From assembly GCA_009746045.1 (NCBI GenBank), contig RPFO01000613.1, forward strand, positions 1-64,000: a stretch of DNA of 64,000 nt. The letters run 5' to 3'. A program made the translations under genes and the position numbers. This DNA comes from Mesostigma viride. Lineage: Eukaryota; Streptophyta; Mesostigmatophyceae; Mesostigmatales; Mesostigmataceae. Under the pieces are notes generated by a model. That model was not told the origin of the DNA. It saw only the letters and a list, made by a program, of their open reading frames with translations, and searched no databases. Positions 9,200-54,399 of this stretch are shown here, one piece after another; the first letter of the stretch is position 1, and each line of letters starts with the position of its first letter.

Positions 9200-11859
9200 A
9201 ACATGTAAATTAGCCAGTCAAGACGTTGGCGCCCACGGTTATGCAGCCAAGTATACTTGAGGGTTCGATGATACCGTTCAAGAATATTGTTCGTATCATG
9301 TTGGGCATAATCCGCCACCCTAAACGCTTTCGCCCACATGTGCAGCTTGTCCTCCCATTGACTGCGCATGTAGTCGACAAATGCGGGGGTAATGGGGTCC
9401 CACTTGGTATAAAACTGGGTGAGCCGGCATTGCACCGCACGTACTTGCGCCTCCGCATCCCCGGCAAGGCGCGAGCTCATGTAATACAAGATGGCATTAA
9501 GCTCTTCCATCAGTTCCATACGGACCTTGGCACCTTTCACCTTTGTTAATAGGTTCGTGCACCAAGCGCGCTGGACGTGCCATGAACACAAAAAGATCTT
9601 GGTAGCTGGGAACACCCGCTTCAATGCGTTCATTTCAGCGTTTGAACAATCGATGATGATTGTCAACGGGGGCTTCGTTTCACAGCCATCCACCACAGCT
9701 TCTAGAAATGCCTCATACACGGCACTGGTCTCCGCGCTGGCAAGGCACCAAGCCACTGGCACACCATTACCAAAAGCATCCACGACCATGAGCGTCACCA
9801 GTGAGAAACCCATGGTGGATACCCCAAATGTGCTATCCAAAAATGCCTTCTTTTGCCCATGCAGTTTATACATTTCCCGCTGCCATGCATTCTGGTACAC
9901 TAGCACAAAGGGGGAAAGTTGGACTGTACCGTCCGGGGTCATCTCCTGGGGTTGGTAGTAGCGGACGTTGTCCCCCAAGCGCGCTGCCCATAATTCCACG
10001 CTTTCTGCTTCTTCTGCATGGAACTTCCACGCCGTTGAAAGCAACTTGTCTTCCATGTTTCTCACATCCGCTGCAGTCAACGCGTAGTCCCTTTGCTTGA
10101 TAGCCTCCTCGGATCCCAGCAAGTCCTCTAAGCTTCTCTGCCATTCTCGGATGATAGCATTACAATTAGCCCGCTGCCCATCCTTCAGGTCACTCATCTT
10201 ACCGCATAGAAACTCCCGGCAACGTTCGCTTAGTCGTTGTCCACCTTCGTAGATGTCCCTGGCCAGCCCAGTTGCCCCATGCTCATGCCTGAACTCGGAG
10301 TACGTGATATATGATGTGCCGAGGTTCTCACGTAACTCCACGATACGCCATGAAACCCGACATCCAACGCACATCTCACCCCTCAATTTAGACGCCCGCG
10401 CCTTAGGGTGCCCACGCGGCAGTTTCTTTGGGTTGACCCTGCAGCTGCCATACCTCGCACAGGTGTACCGCGCAAATGCCTTGTTGGCACTTGGGTGACG
10501 CTCATGGTCCTTTCCACCCCCATCTTCCTCCTCATCCCCAGAATCGCTGTCCGGATCATCCTCCTGCACTTCTTGTCCGGCAGCTAATGTTGATGATGCA
10601 CCCCGCGGGGCGGAGGGCACGGCAGCCGGGGCGGAGGGCACCGCAGCCGGGGCGGAGGGCACCGCAGCCGGGGCGGAGGGCACAGCAGCCGGGGCGCAGG
10701 GCACCGCAGCCGGGGCGGAGGGCACAGCAGCCGGGGCGCAGGGCACCGCAGCCGGGGCGGAGGGCACGGCAGCCGGGGCGGAGGGCGCCGCAGCCGGGGC
10801 GGAGGGCACCGCAGCCGGGGCGCAGGGCACGGCAGCCGGGGCGGAGGGCACGGCAGCCGGGGCGCAGGGCACGGCAGCCGGGGCGCAGGGCACGGCAGCC
10901 GGGGCGCAGGGCACGGCAGCCGGGGCGGAGGGCACCGCAGCCGGGGCGGAGGGCACAGCAGCCGGGGCGGAGGGCACCGCAGCCGGGGCGGAGGGCACAG
11001 CAGCCGGGGCGCAGGGCACCGCAGCCGGGGCGGAGGGCACGGCAGCCGGGGCGGAGGGCGCCGCAGCCGGGGCGGAGGGCACCGCAGCCGGGGCGCAGGG
11101 CACGGCAGCCGGGGCGCAGGGCACGGCAGCCGGGGCGGAGGGCGCCGCAGCCGGGGCGGAGGGCACGGCAGCCGGGGCGGAGGGCACGGCAGCCGGGGCG
11201 CAGGGCACGGCAGCCGGGGCGGAGGGCACGGCAGCCGGGGCGCATGGCACGGCAGCCGGGGCGCAGGGCACGGCAGCCGGGGCGGAGGGCACGGCAGCCG
11301 GGGCGCAGGGCATGGCAGCCGGGGCGGAGGGCACGGCAGCCGGGGCGCAGGGCACGGCAGCCAGGGCGGAGGGCACCGCAGCCGGGGCAGAGGGCACGGC
11401 AGCCGGGGCGGCATCCAGTGGGGCGTCCGAAGGCGGGGCGCAAGCTTTTGATGTCTTTTGTGCATTGCTCTCGTTTCGTCTACAACGAGGCTTGCAGTTT
11501 GCCCTTTCGCCCTCGCCGCTCAAATAGTCAGCGGTTCTGTTGGTTGGTAAGCTAGATCGCAAAAGGACCCTTTGCTTTGGACCTTTATCGCAAAACACCA
11601 ACACCCAGTTGAGGTCGTGAAAATTTAGGGGCCCATTCTTGAGCTCTTGCTTGTTGGCTTTGTCGAGCGCCTGATTAGCGAGCTTGGGGGTCTCATATAT
11701 TTGACCGCAGTCAACATTGGGGTAAGGCTTAAGGGCGTCAATAAATTGGTTAATCTCCGTAGTGCTCAAGGTGCTGCTCGATATTGAAACGCCACAAACA
11801 CGGAATACAGCAAAGTACAAAGCATTCATGTAAGACAATGCGGGACAAATGGGTAACAA
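9193..11859 (-). CDS. MULE transposase, DDE catalytic part
   Basis: This is a long ORF of 888 codons. The first 20-25 codons may be intronic, because an acceptor-like CGAGCAG precedes CACCTTGAGC near 11780. Residues about 150-415 are a 7-residue repeat (APAAVPS or APAAVPC) encoded by a 21 bp minisatellite. A Cys-containing segment follows (YTCARYGSC…MCVGCRVSW). The catalytic core is clear: D675 in [14 protein letters not shown]737 in [13 protein letters not shown], the MULE-typical C/H motif [10 protein letters not shown], and E861 in [14 protein letters not shown]. The protein cuts and pastes the element via its inverted ends. It stops just before the SWIM-finger segment because of a frame change, so the present copy may be inactive. 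Confidence 0.88.
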   Translation of the reverse strand: MLPICPALSYMNALYFAVFRVCGVSISSSTLSTTEINQFIDALKPYPNVDCGQIYETPKLANQALDKANKQELKNGPLNFHDLNWVLVFCDKGPKQRVLLRSSLPTNRTADYLSGEGERANCKPRCRRNESNAQKTSKACAPPSDAPLDAAPAAVPSAPAAVPSALAAVPCAPAAVPSAPAAMPCAPAAVPSAPAAVPCAPAAVPCAPAAVPSAPAAVPCAPAAVPSAPAAVPSAPAAAPSAPAAVPCAPAAVPCAPAAVPSAPAAAPSAPAAVPSAPAAVPCAPAAVPSAPAAVPSAPAAVPSAPAAVPSAPAAVPCAPAAVPCAPAAVPCAPAAVPSAPAAVPCAPAAVPSAPAAAPSAPAAVPSAPAAVPCAPAAVPSAPAAVPCAPAAVPSAPAAVPSAPAAVPSAPAAVPSAPRGASSTLAAGQEVQEDDPDSDSGDEEEDGGGKDHERHPSANKAFARYTCARYGSCRVNPKKLPRGHPKARASKLRGEMCVGCRVSWRIVELRENLGTSYITYSEFRHEHGATGLARDIYEGGQRLSERCREFLCGKMSDLKDGQRANCNAIIREWQRSLEDLLGSEEAIKQRDYALTAADVRNMEDKLLSTAWKFHAEEAESVELWAARLGDNVRYYQPQEMTPDGTVQLSPFVLVYQNAWQREMYKLHGQKKAFLDSTFGVSTMGFSLVTLMVVDAFGNGVPVAWCLASAETSAVYEAFLEAVVDGCETKPPLTIIIDCSNAEMNALKRVFPATKIFLCSWHVQRAWCTNLLTKVKGAKVRMELMEELNAILYYMSSRLAGDAEAQVRAVQCRLTQFYTKWDPITPAFVDYMRSQWEDKLHMWAKAFRVADYAQHDTNNILERYHRTLKYTWLHNRGRQRLDWLIYMLG
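10608..11412 (-). repeat. 21 bp coding minisatellite in the transposase
   Basis: About 38 copies of a 21 bp unit (plus-strand reading GGCAGCCGGGGCGGAGGGCAC and variants with GCGCAG) lie in phase with the transposase frame and code for APAAVP[S/C]. All units keep the multiple-of-three length, so the reading frame survives. Confidence 0.93.
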
Positions 11860-12312
11860 ATGGGGAGAGTTATATTAATGAAAAGAGACAACGAACTTGG
11901 AAGCATGGCACGCCGAGCCCCCGAGTAAAGGTTAAACATTTAGCCACCACGCATTGGGCTTGCCATGAACACCCCATGGAGCGCTATGCTAAGGTTTTCT
12001 TGCGACCCCATGTTGTGTGTGGCTTGTCAGTAATGTGCTAGTAGGAAAGGACAAGCCACGAGGTTAAGATAAGATTACGCCCGGCATAGGGCTGCCAAAC
12101 GGGCTCATCTACCATAAACGCTGCAATAAGGCTTCTGTAGAATAAAAATCTATTTCCAAGCAAAACCATACCGTAAACCAAAACTAGCAGGCCATAAAGA
12201 CCAATCACAGGCCAATCAACAAAACCCAAAGAACATTCAGCCAAAAGAGTTACATTATGCACTACTACAATATTTGATATGGCCTTGGTGAACACCATGA
12301 AAGCTAAGGCAA

Positions 12313-14522
12313 CTAAGAGACTGTGCTTGATAAACGACGCAAATCAGAAAAAGGTTGTTCAATGTATTGATGACATGTAGAGTAAAAACAACACGCGCAT
12401 ACCCAGGCGTACCTTTTCTTGGAGCGTACAGCATCCGCGCACCCCGTGCAGTATAAATGAGAGCCAACGAATTGAAGTGGTTCACGGCCGGCCACAAGTG
12501 GATTGTCCGGATGGGTGCCCGTGTTGTCACAGCAGCGCCTCCCAGAAATACCTCTGCGAGCACACTTGTAGGAGGCCTTCCTTTTCCTGGTTGCCTTGTT
12601 TGTGCCTTCACAACTGGGCACTGGTGTTGGATTTTGTCTTGAACTTCCCTGTTTTGGGTCAGCAACATAAGAAATTAAACACGATGTTCAGAAACTAATT
12701 ACAAGTTACAACATAGTCATGGATTTGGTGGGTGCAATTAGCTGGGGACGCCATAAACATAAGTTGCCATTATGAAGCTCACTAACTGCCTTATATGCAA
12801 ATAACTCCATTATCATGGAAAGATGCTTACAACAAGAACATTCCAGACCATGTCGCTACCAAGCATGAGCGAGTTCGAACGGGAAAATGAGATAACGACA
12901 TGGAAGGGCAACGTACGTTGGAAAACGGTTGTCCGCCGTGCTGACCAATCGGTGCCGGCGCTGCCGCAGGTGGAGGTGCTCCAACATGGGAAGGTGGCGG
13001 AGAAAGTGGCGGAGAAGGTGGCGGAGAAGGTGGCGGTGGCGGTGGCGGTGGCGGTGGCGGTGGGGGTGGCGGGGAAGCAGAGAAAGATAATACGTGAGAG
13101 TACGTAATACGCAAGAGTACGCGTATCCGTAGGCATACGTTTAACATCCGTACGGCAAAGCTGCGTATGATGTATAGTCTGCGTACGAAACGTATCATAT
13201 GCCACACTATTTCCCTTTGCGGGGAAGGTGGCGGGGGAGGGGGAGGGATGCTTTCCCCGCGCTGTGAGGAAGGATGCTTGCGTTGCCGCACCGCTTTACG
13301 CCGAGCGAGAAGGCGGCGAACAATACCGCGATGCCTGGGTCGCCGAACTGACTGCCGTTTTGGAGCGATGCATTGTGCCTTGTGCCAAATGCAGACATGG
13401 ACATAAGGAGAGCACCTCGGCATATCCCTGCTCAGCAACGCGCAAAAGGAAAAAGGGCAGCGAAGAAAGAAGTTATGAACTACCTCGATCGCACCTCAAA
13501 ATGGCCAAGCAAGTCTAGGCATAGCTGCATGGGGCTGCCAACATAACTCCAAAAATAAACCCTAACTTAAGAATAGCTTCCGCTAGATCCCAATAGGCTA
13601 GGCCCACCGCGTGCCGCACGTGGCGCCAAGAAGTATCTGAAACAACTCATCATTGTGTATTCCGCTGGAAACTGAAAGAGGAGCATTCAGTGCATTAGTC
13701 GTTTTAGGGTAGCATGGATTCCTTACCTCAGACCAACATGTAGTGCCAATAACGCCAAGGTGATCCACCATGTGGATGCATGAAGATCTGCACCACATTG
13801 CCGCGTGACAAGGTATGAACATACCAACAAAGTTGCAGAGCAAGCCGTTCTCAGGAGGGCTATTACCCAACCATAAAGCCCCATGGCATAACGCTTCCAT
13901 CTCGTGCAAAAGGACAACTATGACCTAGAAATTCAGAAAATATATTCTTAGTCTTTCCCTCTACTCCTTGCTTACCTGGGTTGATAGGCGCGACAACTGA
14001 AAACTTCGCAGGCACCCGCGCGCGCTCTTGCACCGCCACATGCCCTACATGGATAACCACCAACCAAACATGAAAAAAGGGTATAACTAGAAGGATTAAG
14101 GAAAGAGGAAATGCATTTAATTCATATAGTTAATATCGCCATGAAATTGTATGTTGAAGTAATAATGGGCCGAAATATGCACATCGGGAACACGTCCCAT
14201 TAATGCACATGCGAAGCTAATGTCAGGACAACGCATCATTAACAAGGGGGGGTCCGCATGCGCAAGACGAAGCAAGTACAGTTAATATGATGTGCCATTT
14301 GGACAGAAACTGGAATAAGGGCTTAACGCCTTACCTAAGGCACAGACCCACACGATGCCGCTGACCGCTAGAAAAATTGCGAGGATGGCCACCGGCACAC
14401 CCTGTCTGGTGCTGGTCAAGCAGCAAAGGCAGGGCCGGGCCATGAAAGCTGGAGGTCACGAGCACTTTGTTGCAGTGGATGTAAACGACCCCCCTGTTTG
14501 GAGCACAAAAGGCGAGAAGCAA
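12313..14522 (-). CDS. Exon-like segments of unknown function in the MULE (upstream of transposase)
   Basis: Several minus-strand pieces end in good donor sites: about 14500-14337 then GTAAGG; about 14042-13975 then GTAAGC; about 13920-13800 then GTATGT or GTAAGG near 13729; and about 12640-12407 then GTACGC. The last encodes a Cys-rich segment (YKCARRGISGRRCCDNTG…, HLYCTGCADAVRSKK) that could bind zinc. Phases are only partly consistent. The pieces may be 5' exons of the transposase transcript, a second MULE gene, or a captured host gene. A plus-strand frame at 12823-13107 overlaps and is equally unassigned. Confidence 0.3.
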
Positions 14523-14804
14523 ATTAAAAACGGAAAGCGCCAGTCATACGCCGCGCAGCTCGCGAGAATTCCAGGAACCAGTTTTTGTGTGATATTCGCA
14601 TTTAGATGTCGTGCATAACCATTCCTTTATTATCGCACACACCAGTAAACAGTACAAGGATTTGCGTCAACCCAGCTAAATGCCGAGGGTGCCACGGACG
14701 TGTATGCCAGCGATGAGCTCGAGTCTGGCGAGCAATCACTCAAACATGTCCACTGTCCCTAAGCCGAGCATCACCCTAACATGTCCGCCATTGCTACGTT
14801 TTAT

Positions 14805-15014
14805 CATCCTTGACTGCGCTTGTAGTCAACAAAGAAATTAGCCAAGTCCTACAGTAATTGGCGCGGCAGGCCCTTTTTTCCCGCGTAACTCGTGTGCCGG
14901 TCCGGCGCGGCGTGGCCTGGGCAGGCGCGTCGGACTTAGTGCGGTGGTGTCCCGGAACCCCGCACTCACCCCCGCACTAGAGTTTGTGTCATCAGAGCCA
15001 AATTATGCGCTTCC
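14805..15014 (-). repeat. MULE right terminal inverted repeat
   Basis: Inverse of 4476-4685 with two differences. Six further bases (15015-15020) separate it from the right copy of the target duplication. Confidence 0.93.
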
Positions 15015-15020
15015 GGAATC

Positions 15021-15030
15021 CCATTTTTAG
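15021..15030 (+). repeat. 10 bp target-site duplication, right
   Basis: CCATTTTTAG, identical to 4466-4475. Confidence 0.85.
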
Positions 15031-15752
15031 CCTCTGTGGGCTGACATGACGGTACCGTACGCATCTGTACGCGTATTCTACGTACACCTTTGGGCTGTAC
15101 GGTAATATTTCATATTTCATATAGGTACCACTCATAAAACACTAGGAGACTGCACAGAAGTCACAAAAGAAATAAGCAACAAGCCAACAACAACAACATA
15201 AAGTATTTGCGCCGGATCCAACTGACTGACGACTACGGTATTTGGGAATTGGGACTCATCACAACACCAACAACATTTCTGGCCTGTGCTGGTTGTCTCC
15301 TTGATGACTGTAGTTGGGGGAGTTCAGTGGGCCGTGGGGTGACTTCGTTGAGGCTATAATATTTTGGGTACCGTATCTACGTTTTGTTGTTCTTGTTGCC
15401 CACGCCTCGGCCTGACGCCGCAAATGGGCACCGTATCTACGTAGCAGCCTCGTATGCTGCTGTAGGAGCCAGGGCAGGCAGCCAAGTTTATTCTCCGTTC
15501 CGTTCCGTTGTTTCCCACGCCGCACATGGGCCGCAGGGCGCAGAGAGCCAAGTTTATGTATGCCTTCGGAAATATTGCGTTTCGGAAATCTCAAATCTTC
15601 GGATACTATAATTACACGTGGCCCTAGCGGTAAAGAATGGACGAATTGTGTCATCATTATTATATTTGGAGCACAAATCAGTTATGACTTATGAAGGCCC
15701 CTGACGGTGCCCCTTAAAAAACCAACGGTTGTTATGCAATGAAAAAGTTCAT
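15031..15752. other. Spacer, repeat-like but no gene
   Basis: It contains GTAC-rich palindromic stretches (about 15045-15125), a short internal duplication (…CCGTATCTACGT… at about 15368 and 15430), and the phrase CCTGTGCTGGTTGTCTCCTT. That phrase recurs with one change at about 24297 (CCTGCGCTGGTTGTCTCCTT), where it marks a shared dispersed repeat. No coding exon recognised. Confidence 0.4.
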
Positions 15753-16324
15753 TACCGTAGTGGTTACAATATATGTACGCGTAATTATCGTACGAATACT
15801 TTTAGGAATTTTTGTTACGTGTACGAGAACTTTTGGGAATTATTTTTACTGTACGTACGTATAATGTCAGGGTATATTCAAGGGTGCGCGAGTACCTAGT
15901 AGGTAGTTCAGTTCAGTTTGACTGAACTGCATGTAGGTACTAGGTAGTAGCCATTAGATAGTAGCCAAGGAGGGACGTGGTAGTGCCATCTGGGGTCAGG
16001 AATTTACCCCACAAGCCGTCCAGAGTACGTTGCTTTTTCTCACCCATAGCCACCTAGCTATCCATAACCTAACGAGAGAACACCAACGGAGCACACCACG
16101 AAACGAGGCACCTACCCACATATCAACGCAGATCAAACGAAGTTTGCGCGCGAAAACTCCCTCCGGGCGCCGCGCCACGGGTAGCTAGGCTTTAAGGTCT
16201 GCGCCGCGCTGCGCTGGTGGTACCTAATTTTGAGGTGTACGAGGCCCGGAAGAGGGTTTTTTTGGGCCTGTACGAGGTCGATTCGTACATAATTACGCGT
16301 ACATATATTGTAACCACTACGGTA
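15753..16324. mobile_element. TA-flanked MITE with about 48 bp inverted ends
   Basis: The left end TACCGTAGTGGTTACAATAT, continuing ATGTACGCGTAATTA, is repeated inverted at about 16278-16324. The termini begin and end with TA, as in Tc1/mariner-type insertions. No transposase is present; the 570 bp interior has no protein-like frame. Confidence 0.6.
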
Positions 16325-17300
16325 GTAGTCGTCGAACTGATAGAGAGCGAAATGGCATTGACCGTAAAGCGAAAAAATTGCCGGGGGGTCATATCCTGCT
16401 GCAACGTCCTTCGCGCATTTTCTTTGTGTTCATAGGATTACGCACGGTCAAACGCGGCCAGCGTTGGGTATGGGATGGCAGTTCCCAGTCAGAGCTGCTT
16501 AAAACTGCGAGTTTTGATGCACAGCAACGTCGTCGCGATTTTGTGCAATTAACAGGGCCTGCAAAGGTGACGCCAACGACATTGAGCTCCGAAAGTACCG
16601 TTGCTTGTACCTGGAGTTGTATCGCGGACTGGGAATTGTCCTGATATCGTGACATGCATACTCAAAAGTACCGCTTTATATTCAGCATCAACCCTGCTTT
16701 ACGCGTGCATTGTATAGCAGATCCATCTGTCGGGGCCATGCGCACGCAAGGATGGCTGATCCGATGTAAAATTGGCCGACTTGGGCTTTGATCGAACCTC
16801 TTCCTGGCGTGGTTTAGGGCGTGCCCTCGCCGAAGTACTGCAAAATACGTGCGCTGGTTACGGGCACACGCGCCAATCTTTTATTTGCTCACGCACGGTT
16901 GAGACGCCGCCGCCATTGCTGCCACGGTCACCGAGCACGTTTCGGCGGAATCCAGGGGGAACGAAGAATGCATTGTACGGGGTAACGGTTATTCATCACC
17001 TGCTGGTAGCGCTCCAAGGCGACACGGCTTGACTCCGGGAAAAAAAAAAACAGAGCCTCGATTTCTGAACGGCTATCTTTTGGATGCTCCCTAGAATTGC
17101 AGTGTCATCAAACAGCACCACACAGTTTCCTATCCGTAGTCGTAAGCACAGCTGCTATTGATAGACATCTTAAGGACATGCTGAGCGGACGGACAGTAGC
17201 GGGTAGGGGCCTTTCCTCCCAAACCAAGCGATGCCTCTCAAACAAGCCATGGGGCGTTCCCAGGGTGCACTTGTCACACTGGCGCAGCCTGTGCGCATAG
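16325..17300. other. Spacer upstream of the channel gene, probable promoter and 5' UTR region
   Basis: I recognise no coding exon. In the channel's first reading frame a TAG stands immediately before the ATG at 17301. No TATA box or initiator can be assigned with confidence. Confidence 0.35.
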
Positions 17301-50524
<33,224 letters not shown>

Positions 50525-50785
50525 GAAGAGGTGATGCCATTTTTCTGCCGCGTGTTCAGGGTGGACTGTTGGAGATGGCAAGGGGCAAGGGGGGGGAGAA
50601 GGGGGAGAATGATGTGGTTGTTCGTGTGTGGGCTGGGGGCTGGGGACGAGGGGCAGCGTGGGAAATCAGGTGGGTGCCAGCTGGCATGCAGGTTAAGGGT
50701 TGAAGATGATTCCATGAAATCCGCCAAAGTTTGGGGGACATGGGATCCACTTGAGGTGAAATGCCGGGAGGTGGGGGAAAGCGAG

Positions 50786-50977
50786 GGAGGGAGGGAGGGA
50801 GGGAGGGAGGGAGGGAGGGAGGGAGGGAGGGAGGGAGGGAGGGAGGGAGGGAGGGAGGGAGGGAGGGAGGGAGGGAGGGAGGGAGGGAGGGAGGGAGGGA
50901 GGGAGGGAGGGAGGGAGGGAGGGAGGGAGGGAGGGAGGGAGGGAGGGAGGGAGGGAGGGAGGGAGGGAGGGAGGGAG
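50786..50977. repeat. (GGGA)n array downstream of the channel gene
   Basis: About 48 perfect GGGA tetramers. Unlike the intronic arrays, the purine strand is here the plus strand. Confidence 0.97.
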
Positions 50978-50979
50978 GG

Positions 50980-52124
50980 TAGATAACATTTGGGGACATG
51001 GACATCGTCACTTGAACCGAGTTTGCCGGCTTGAATTGCAATTTTTTCCTAGTGGCCATCTTTCTAATGCGCTTCTCAGCACATGACGCTGTGCATGCCG
51101 TGTGCCGGCTTATGCAGATGTGCTTCTGCTCGCATCCCTCAAGGGGATGGGCTAGTCGGCGCAAGAGAGCGGCCACAGGAGGGATGTGGGATATTAGCGT
51201 GATATGGAATGGCAAACCTTGTATGCGCTGGCCCGTAACCTTTTGCCAGTGTTCCGATGATGAGGCTCCAGACAAGTGAGTCCTTATGAAGTGCTGGTCC
51301 TGAGATAAGGAAAGTCTCAAAGACTTGGGCAGCTATTCCAAGGAAGCAGGATCCCTACCATATGCATCGCATGCGAGCTTCCGTGGGGCATGCGTATGCT
51401 TGTCTGGCGGATGCGAGCATTAGCTGACAAGGGGCAAGCAAATATGCTGCACCCCGCTTCCGGGATGACTTTCTTGCTGGATTTACGGAGCGCGAATGTG
51501 CCGCATGGACGAGGGGACGGTGGAAGATGGCCCCCTCGGCTCCAAATATTCCGGCACTTCATGATTGACTTGCTCCCACATGGGGCAAGCTGCTTATGGA
51601 TGATATTGTTTTAAAACGCCAGTGTGCAATGGACACAAGGTCACATCGCTGCACGATGGATTCTGGCCGCTTCCTTCCATGCATGCCGCTGTGTCAGCGT
51701 GCAGCATGTAAACGAAGGGGGCAAGTGATTTTGCTTGCAAATCTTTCGACGCGGCGTGCTGAACTTGGATGGCCATGGAGGAAACCTTCGCCATTGGTGC
51801 TGACAAGCGCATGCCTTTTTTCCCTGCTTTAACGGTCGATCAGCCTGATGAGGCGAGCTTTACGACAGTGCGTAGAGACCTGGGGAGTGCTGAAGCCAAA
51901 GCAATAAACAGGTGCTTGCACGTTGGGGCTGCTTTGTTTATCCATGTGGTCCCAACATTCTTGCTTGAAATTCTTACCTTGCAAGAGTTTTGCATAGCAC
52001 GAGTTCGGCCCCTGGCCAACATTGGTGTAAATGATACATGGTGTTGCCTGCGGATTAGCATGTCCCGGTGCTGAGAACCGGACCATGGCACCCTGTTTAT
52101 ATGTCTAGTCTTTTGCAAGTGCAT
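50980..52124. other. Spacer, no recognised gene
   Basis: Several open frames of 70-100 codons exist on both strands (for example 51769-52074 plus), but none shows a domain, good splice context or codon pattern that I can support. Confidence 0.4.
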
Positions 52125-52205
52125 AAGTAAGTAACTACTTGCGTGTCATGCGCGTAGGCATGCCACAATACTATGCTAATCTCATTGGAAAAAGAATTAC
52201 ACAAA
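52125..52205 (-). repeat. Dispersed ACTT-tail repeat, inverted copy
   Basis: The reverse complement matches 958-1090 and 54,400-54,525 (TGAGATTAGCATAGTA, GGCATGCC…GCGCATGACA, then TTACTTACTTA). Confidence 0.55.
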
Positions 52206-52715
52206 AGTATATTTTTGGCAACTGCATAAAGACATGTACAGTAATTATTATTATGATTATGTTAATACTACTATTTTTTATGGGCATGCATCAATGACAT
52301 GTGATTGTCTCACTTATCACAATGACAAGTTACAAATTTGGGGCGCAGCAAGACAAGGGGCCTGGTTAAAAAAACTAAAACTGCCTCGGCCGCTGGTGCC
52401 TATGATGATGAGACATGCATGCAGCAAGAACCCTACCTAGCGATCCGGCCTATATTCTGATTTGGCACTCCGCAAAGGTGAAAACCATTTGCGTTCAGTG
52501 CCGGTCCGCGGAAAACGCGGAAAACGCGATCTGCAAATGAATCCGATCGGAATCGAAGTGGGGACCTCTCGCACCTATATATTCCTGTAGGTTTCCGGTG
52601 TGTGAAATATTTATATCACGTATATATAGACCGCGCGTCCCGCGAGCATATAACCCGCGTGCATGGCCTCACCTGACCCCCGCTCTGAGCAGCAGCAGCG
52701 TCGCAACCTGTGGCC

Positions 52716-53710
52716 TCGAGCCACGAGGTAGCCATGGCTGACGGCGGAGCTCATAACTTTTGCACGTTTGAGCACCGAATTCAGCTGTGAATATCACAAT
52801 CAAATCATCTTTCTAATCTTGACGCACATGCTGATATAATTTTCCGAAGCTATTATGCAATATATGACGAGCAAACGCTCCTCGACGCAACGCAGCCTGG
52901 CGGCTGCGCTCGGCAATGAAAATACGTCTGCAGCTCCGGCTGCAGCTTCGCCCTCAGGCCCGGCAGGCCGCGATGACACTAGTCGCGCACTGGTGGTCGC
53001 CTCGAACCCTCCCGGGCTTAATGCCACGCCTTCTGCATCGCCTGAGCCTAAACGCAGCCGCCCAGCTGAACCTAGCTGGTCTTAGTACGACTTTCGGCAG
53101 CTCGGCTGGACGGCACAGTTTACAGGATGCTCCGGCAGGTCCTTAACGTAGGTTTTTCCGAGCGTCCGTCCTCAGAGTCTTTGTACCATGGCATGCCTCG
53201 TGTTTCGGACGAGATTAGGCAGCGTAGGATAGCATTTGTAGGACACCTTGCCCGCACCAGCCAGGTCGACACCACCCTTGGTCTGGCCGGCCCCCAGCGG
53301 CTTGGACAGCCAGGGCGGCATATTCTGACCTGGCCTGGCCCCGCGGACCTTCCCAAAAGGGTAGGGAAACCTGTCACCAACTACGTTCAGATGTTGCTGG
53401 ACGACCTAGTGGTCCCAGCGCCCAGTTTGAGCACCGCATCCACTCTCTCTCCCGTCTTTGGACTGCCATGCAGGACAAGACGCGGTGGAAGAAGATTGTC
53501 AAGGCGCACACGCCCGACCCTGTGGGCAAGCCACCTCCCCCCAAGCGGAGGAGGCGTTTTGATGAGTAGTGTAGTTAGGCTTTTCTAGATAGAGTTAGGA
53601 TAGTTCGATCACGCGGCTTCCTCCACCCCATACATCATGGAATATGTGCTACATGACCTCCCCACGGAGGCATGAACATTATAATTTAATTTAATTTTTT
53701 AATCGACGTC
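52716..53710 (+). mobile_element. Internally deleted LINE: 5' end joined to reverse-transcriptase 3' end
   Basis: The first about 370 bp match, inverted, the leader and first ORF at 526-174, with the start MTSKRSSTQRSLAAALGNEN and a premature TAG after PSWS at 53083-53085. Immediately after comes the C-terminal end of a LINE reverse-transcriptase ORF: LDGTVYRMLRQVLNVGF, LYHGMPRVSDEIRQRRIAF, VGHLARTSQVD and, after a one-base frame change near 53,407, LWTAMQDKTRWKKIV. It ends at TAG 53568-53570 and is followed by the family 3' UTR (53,604-53,702) with TTTAA repeats. The middle of the element is missing, so it is a non-autonomous derivative that could only be mobilised in trans. Confidence 0.72.
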
Positions 53711-53956
53711 CACAGAACCGGCTATTTCGACATGCCACACATCCATCGGTAGACTGAACATACTACAAAAGTAAATATTCAGCCAAAAGCGTCGTAGAGT
53801 TGGGTACTAGCATCCGGCGCGGCGCTTCACACCGGCCAGTACCCAGACTTGAACAAATGCAAGCCAAACGGCTACCGCGGAACCAAACAAACGGAACTGA
53901 ACCGGACGTAAATGATTCGGTGAACAGCCGTTTCTCGAGTGCACGGACGTAAATGA

Positions 53957-54330
53957 TCACAGACGTGACACAGCTACAGGAGACGCAAGCATGAAAACTT
54001 TCAGCAAGCAGCTTTGGAGGCATACACCGCGGTAGTTGCCGGTATCCGCAGCGGCCCCCTTAATTGCCCTTGCGGAGCATGCATGACCCGGACAGCGGTC
54101 TTCCATTACATGGGCGGGGGGAGGCCGGCCATCTAGCGTAGAATTTGGTTGCAAACGTCCTGGAGGAATGAGGGCTCAAGCTCTGGCATCGTAACCACCT
54201 CGATACGGTGATCAATGTTTTCCGGCCACTCCCATGGCAGCATCGTTGCACGGAGGGTGGAGATGGCAGCAGCCTGGCCATTCCCGGGGGGGCCACTCGT
54301 CGGTCATGCATGGGGGCCGTCCACAAGGGG
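53957..54330 (-). pseudogene. LINE reverse-transcriptase fragment
   Basis: On the minus strand, TGNYRGVCLQSCLLKVF (about 54,050-53,985) matches the start of the LINE reverse-transcriptase domain (N-Y-R-x-[I/V]-x-L…K-[V/I]-F). Upstream, another frame reads MPELEPSFLQDVCNQILR and then meets a stop. Frameshifts and stops show it is decayed. Confidence 0.55.
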
Positions 54331-54399
54331 GCCGGAGAGCGGTCAGGACCAAGTAGTCGATCTAACGGGTGGGCACGTGCGTGGGCGCGCCATAATTTG

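Noticed and set aside
51769-52074. 100-residue plus-strand frame, considered as a small gene
   Set aside because: No recognisable domain, an equally long antisense frame, and no splice or regulatory support.
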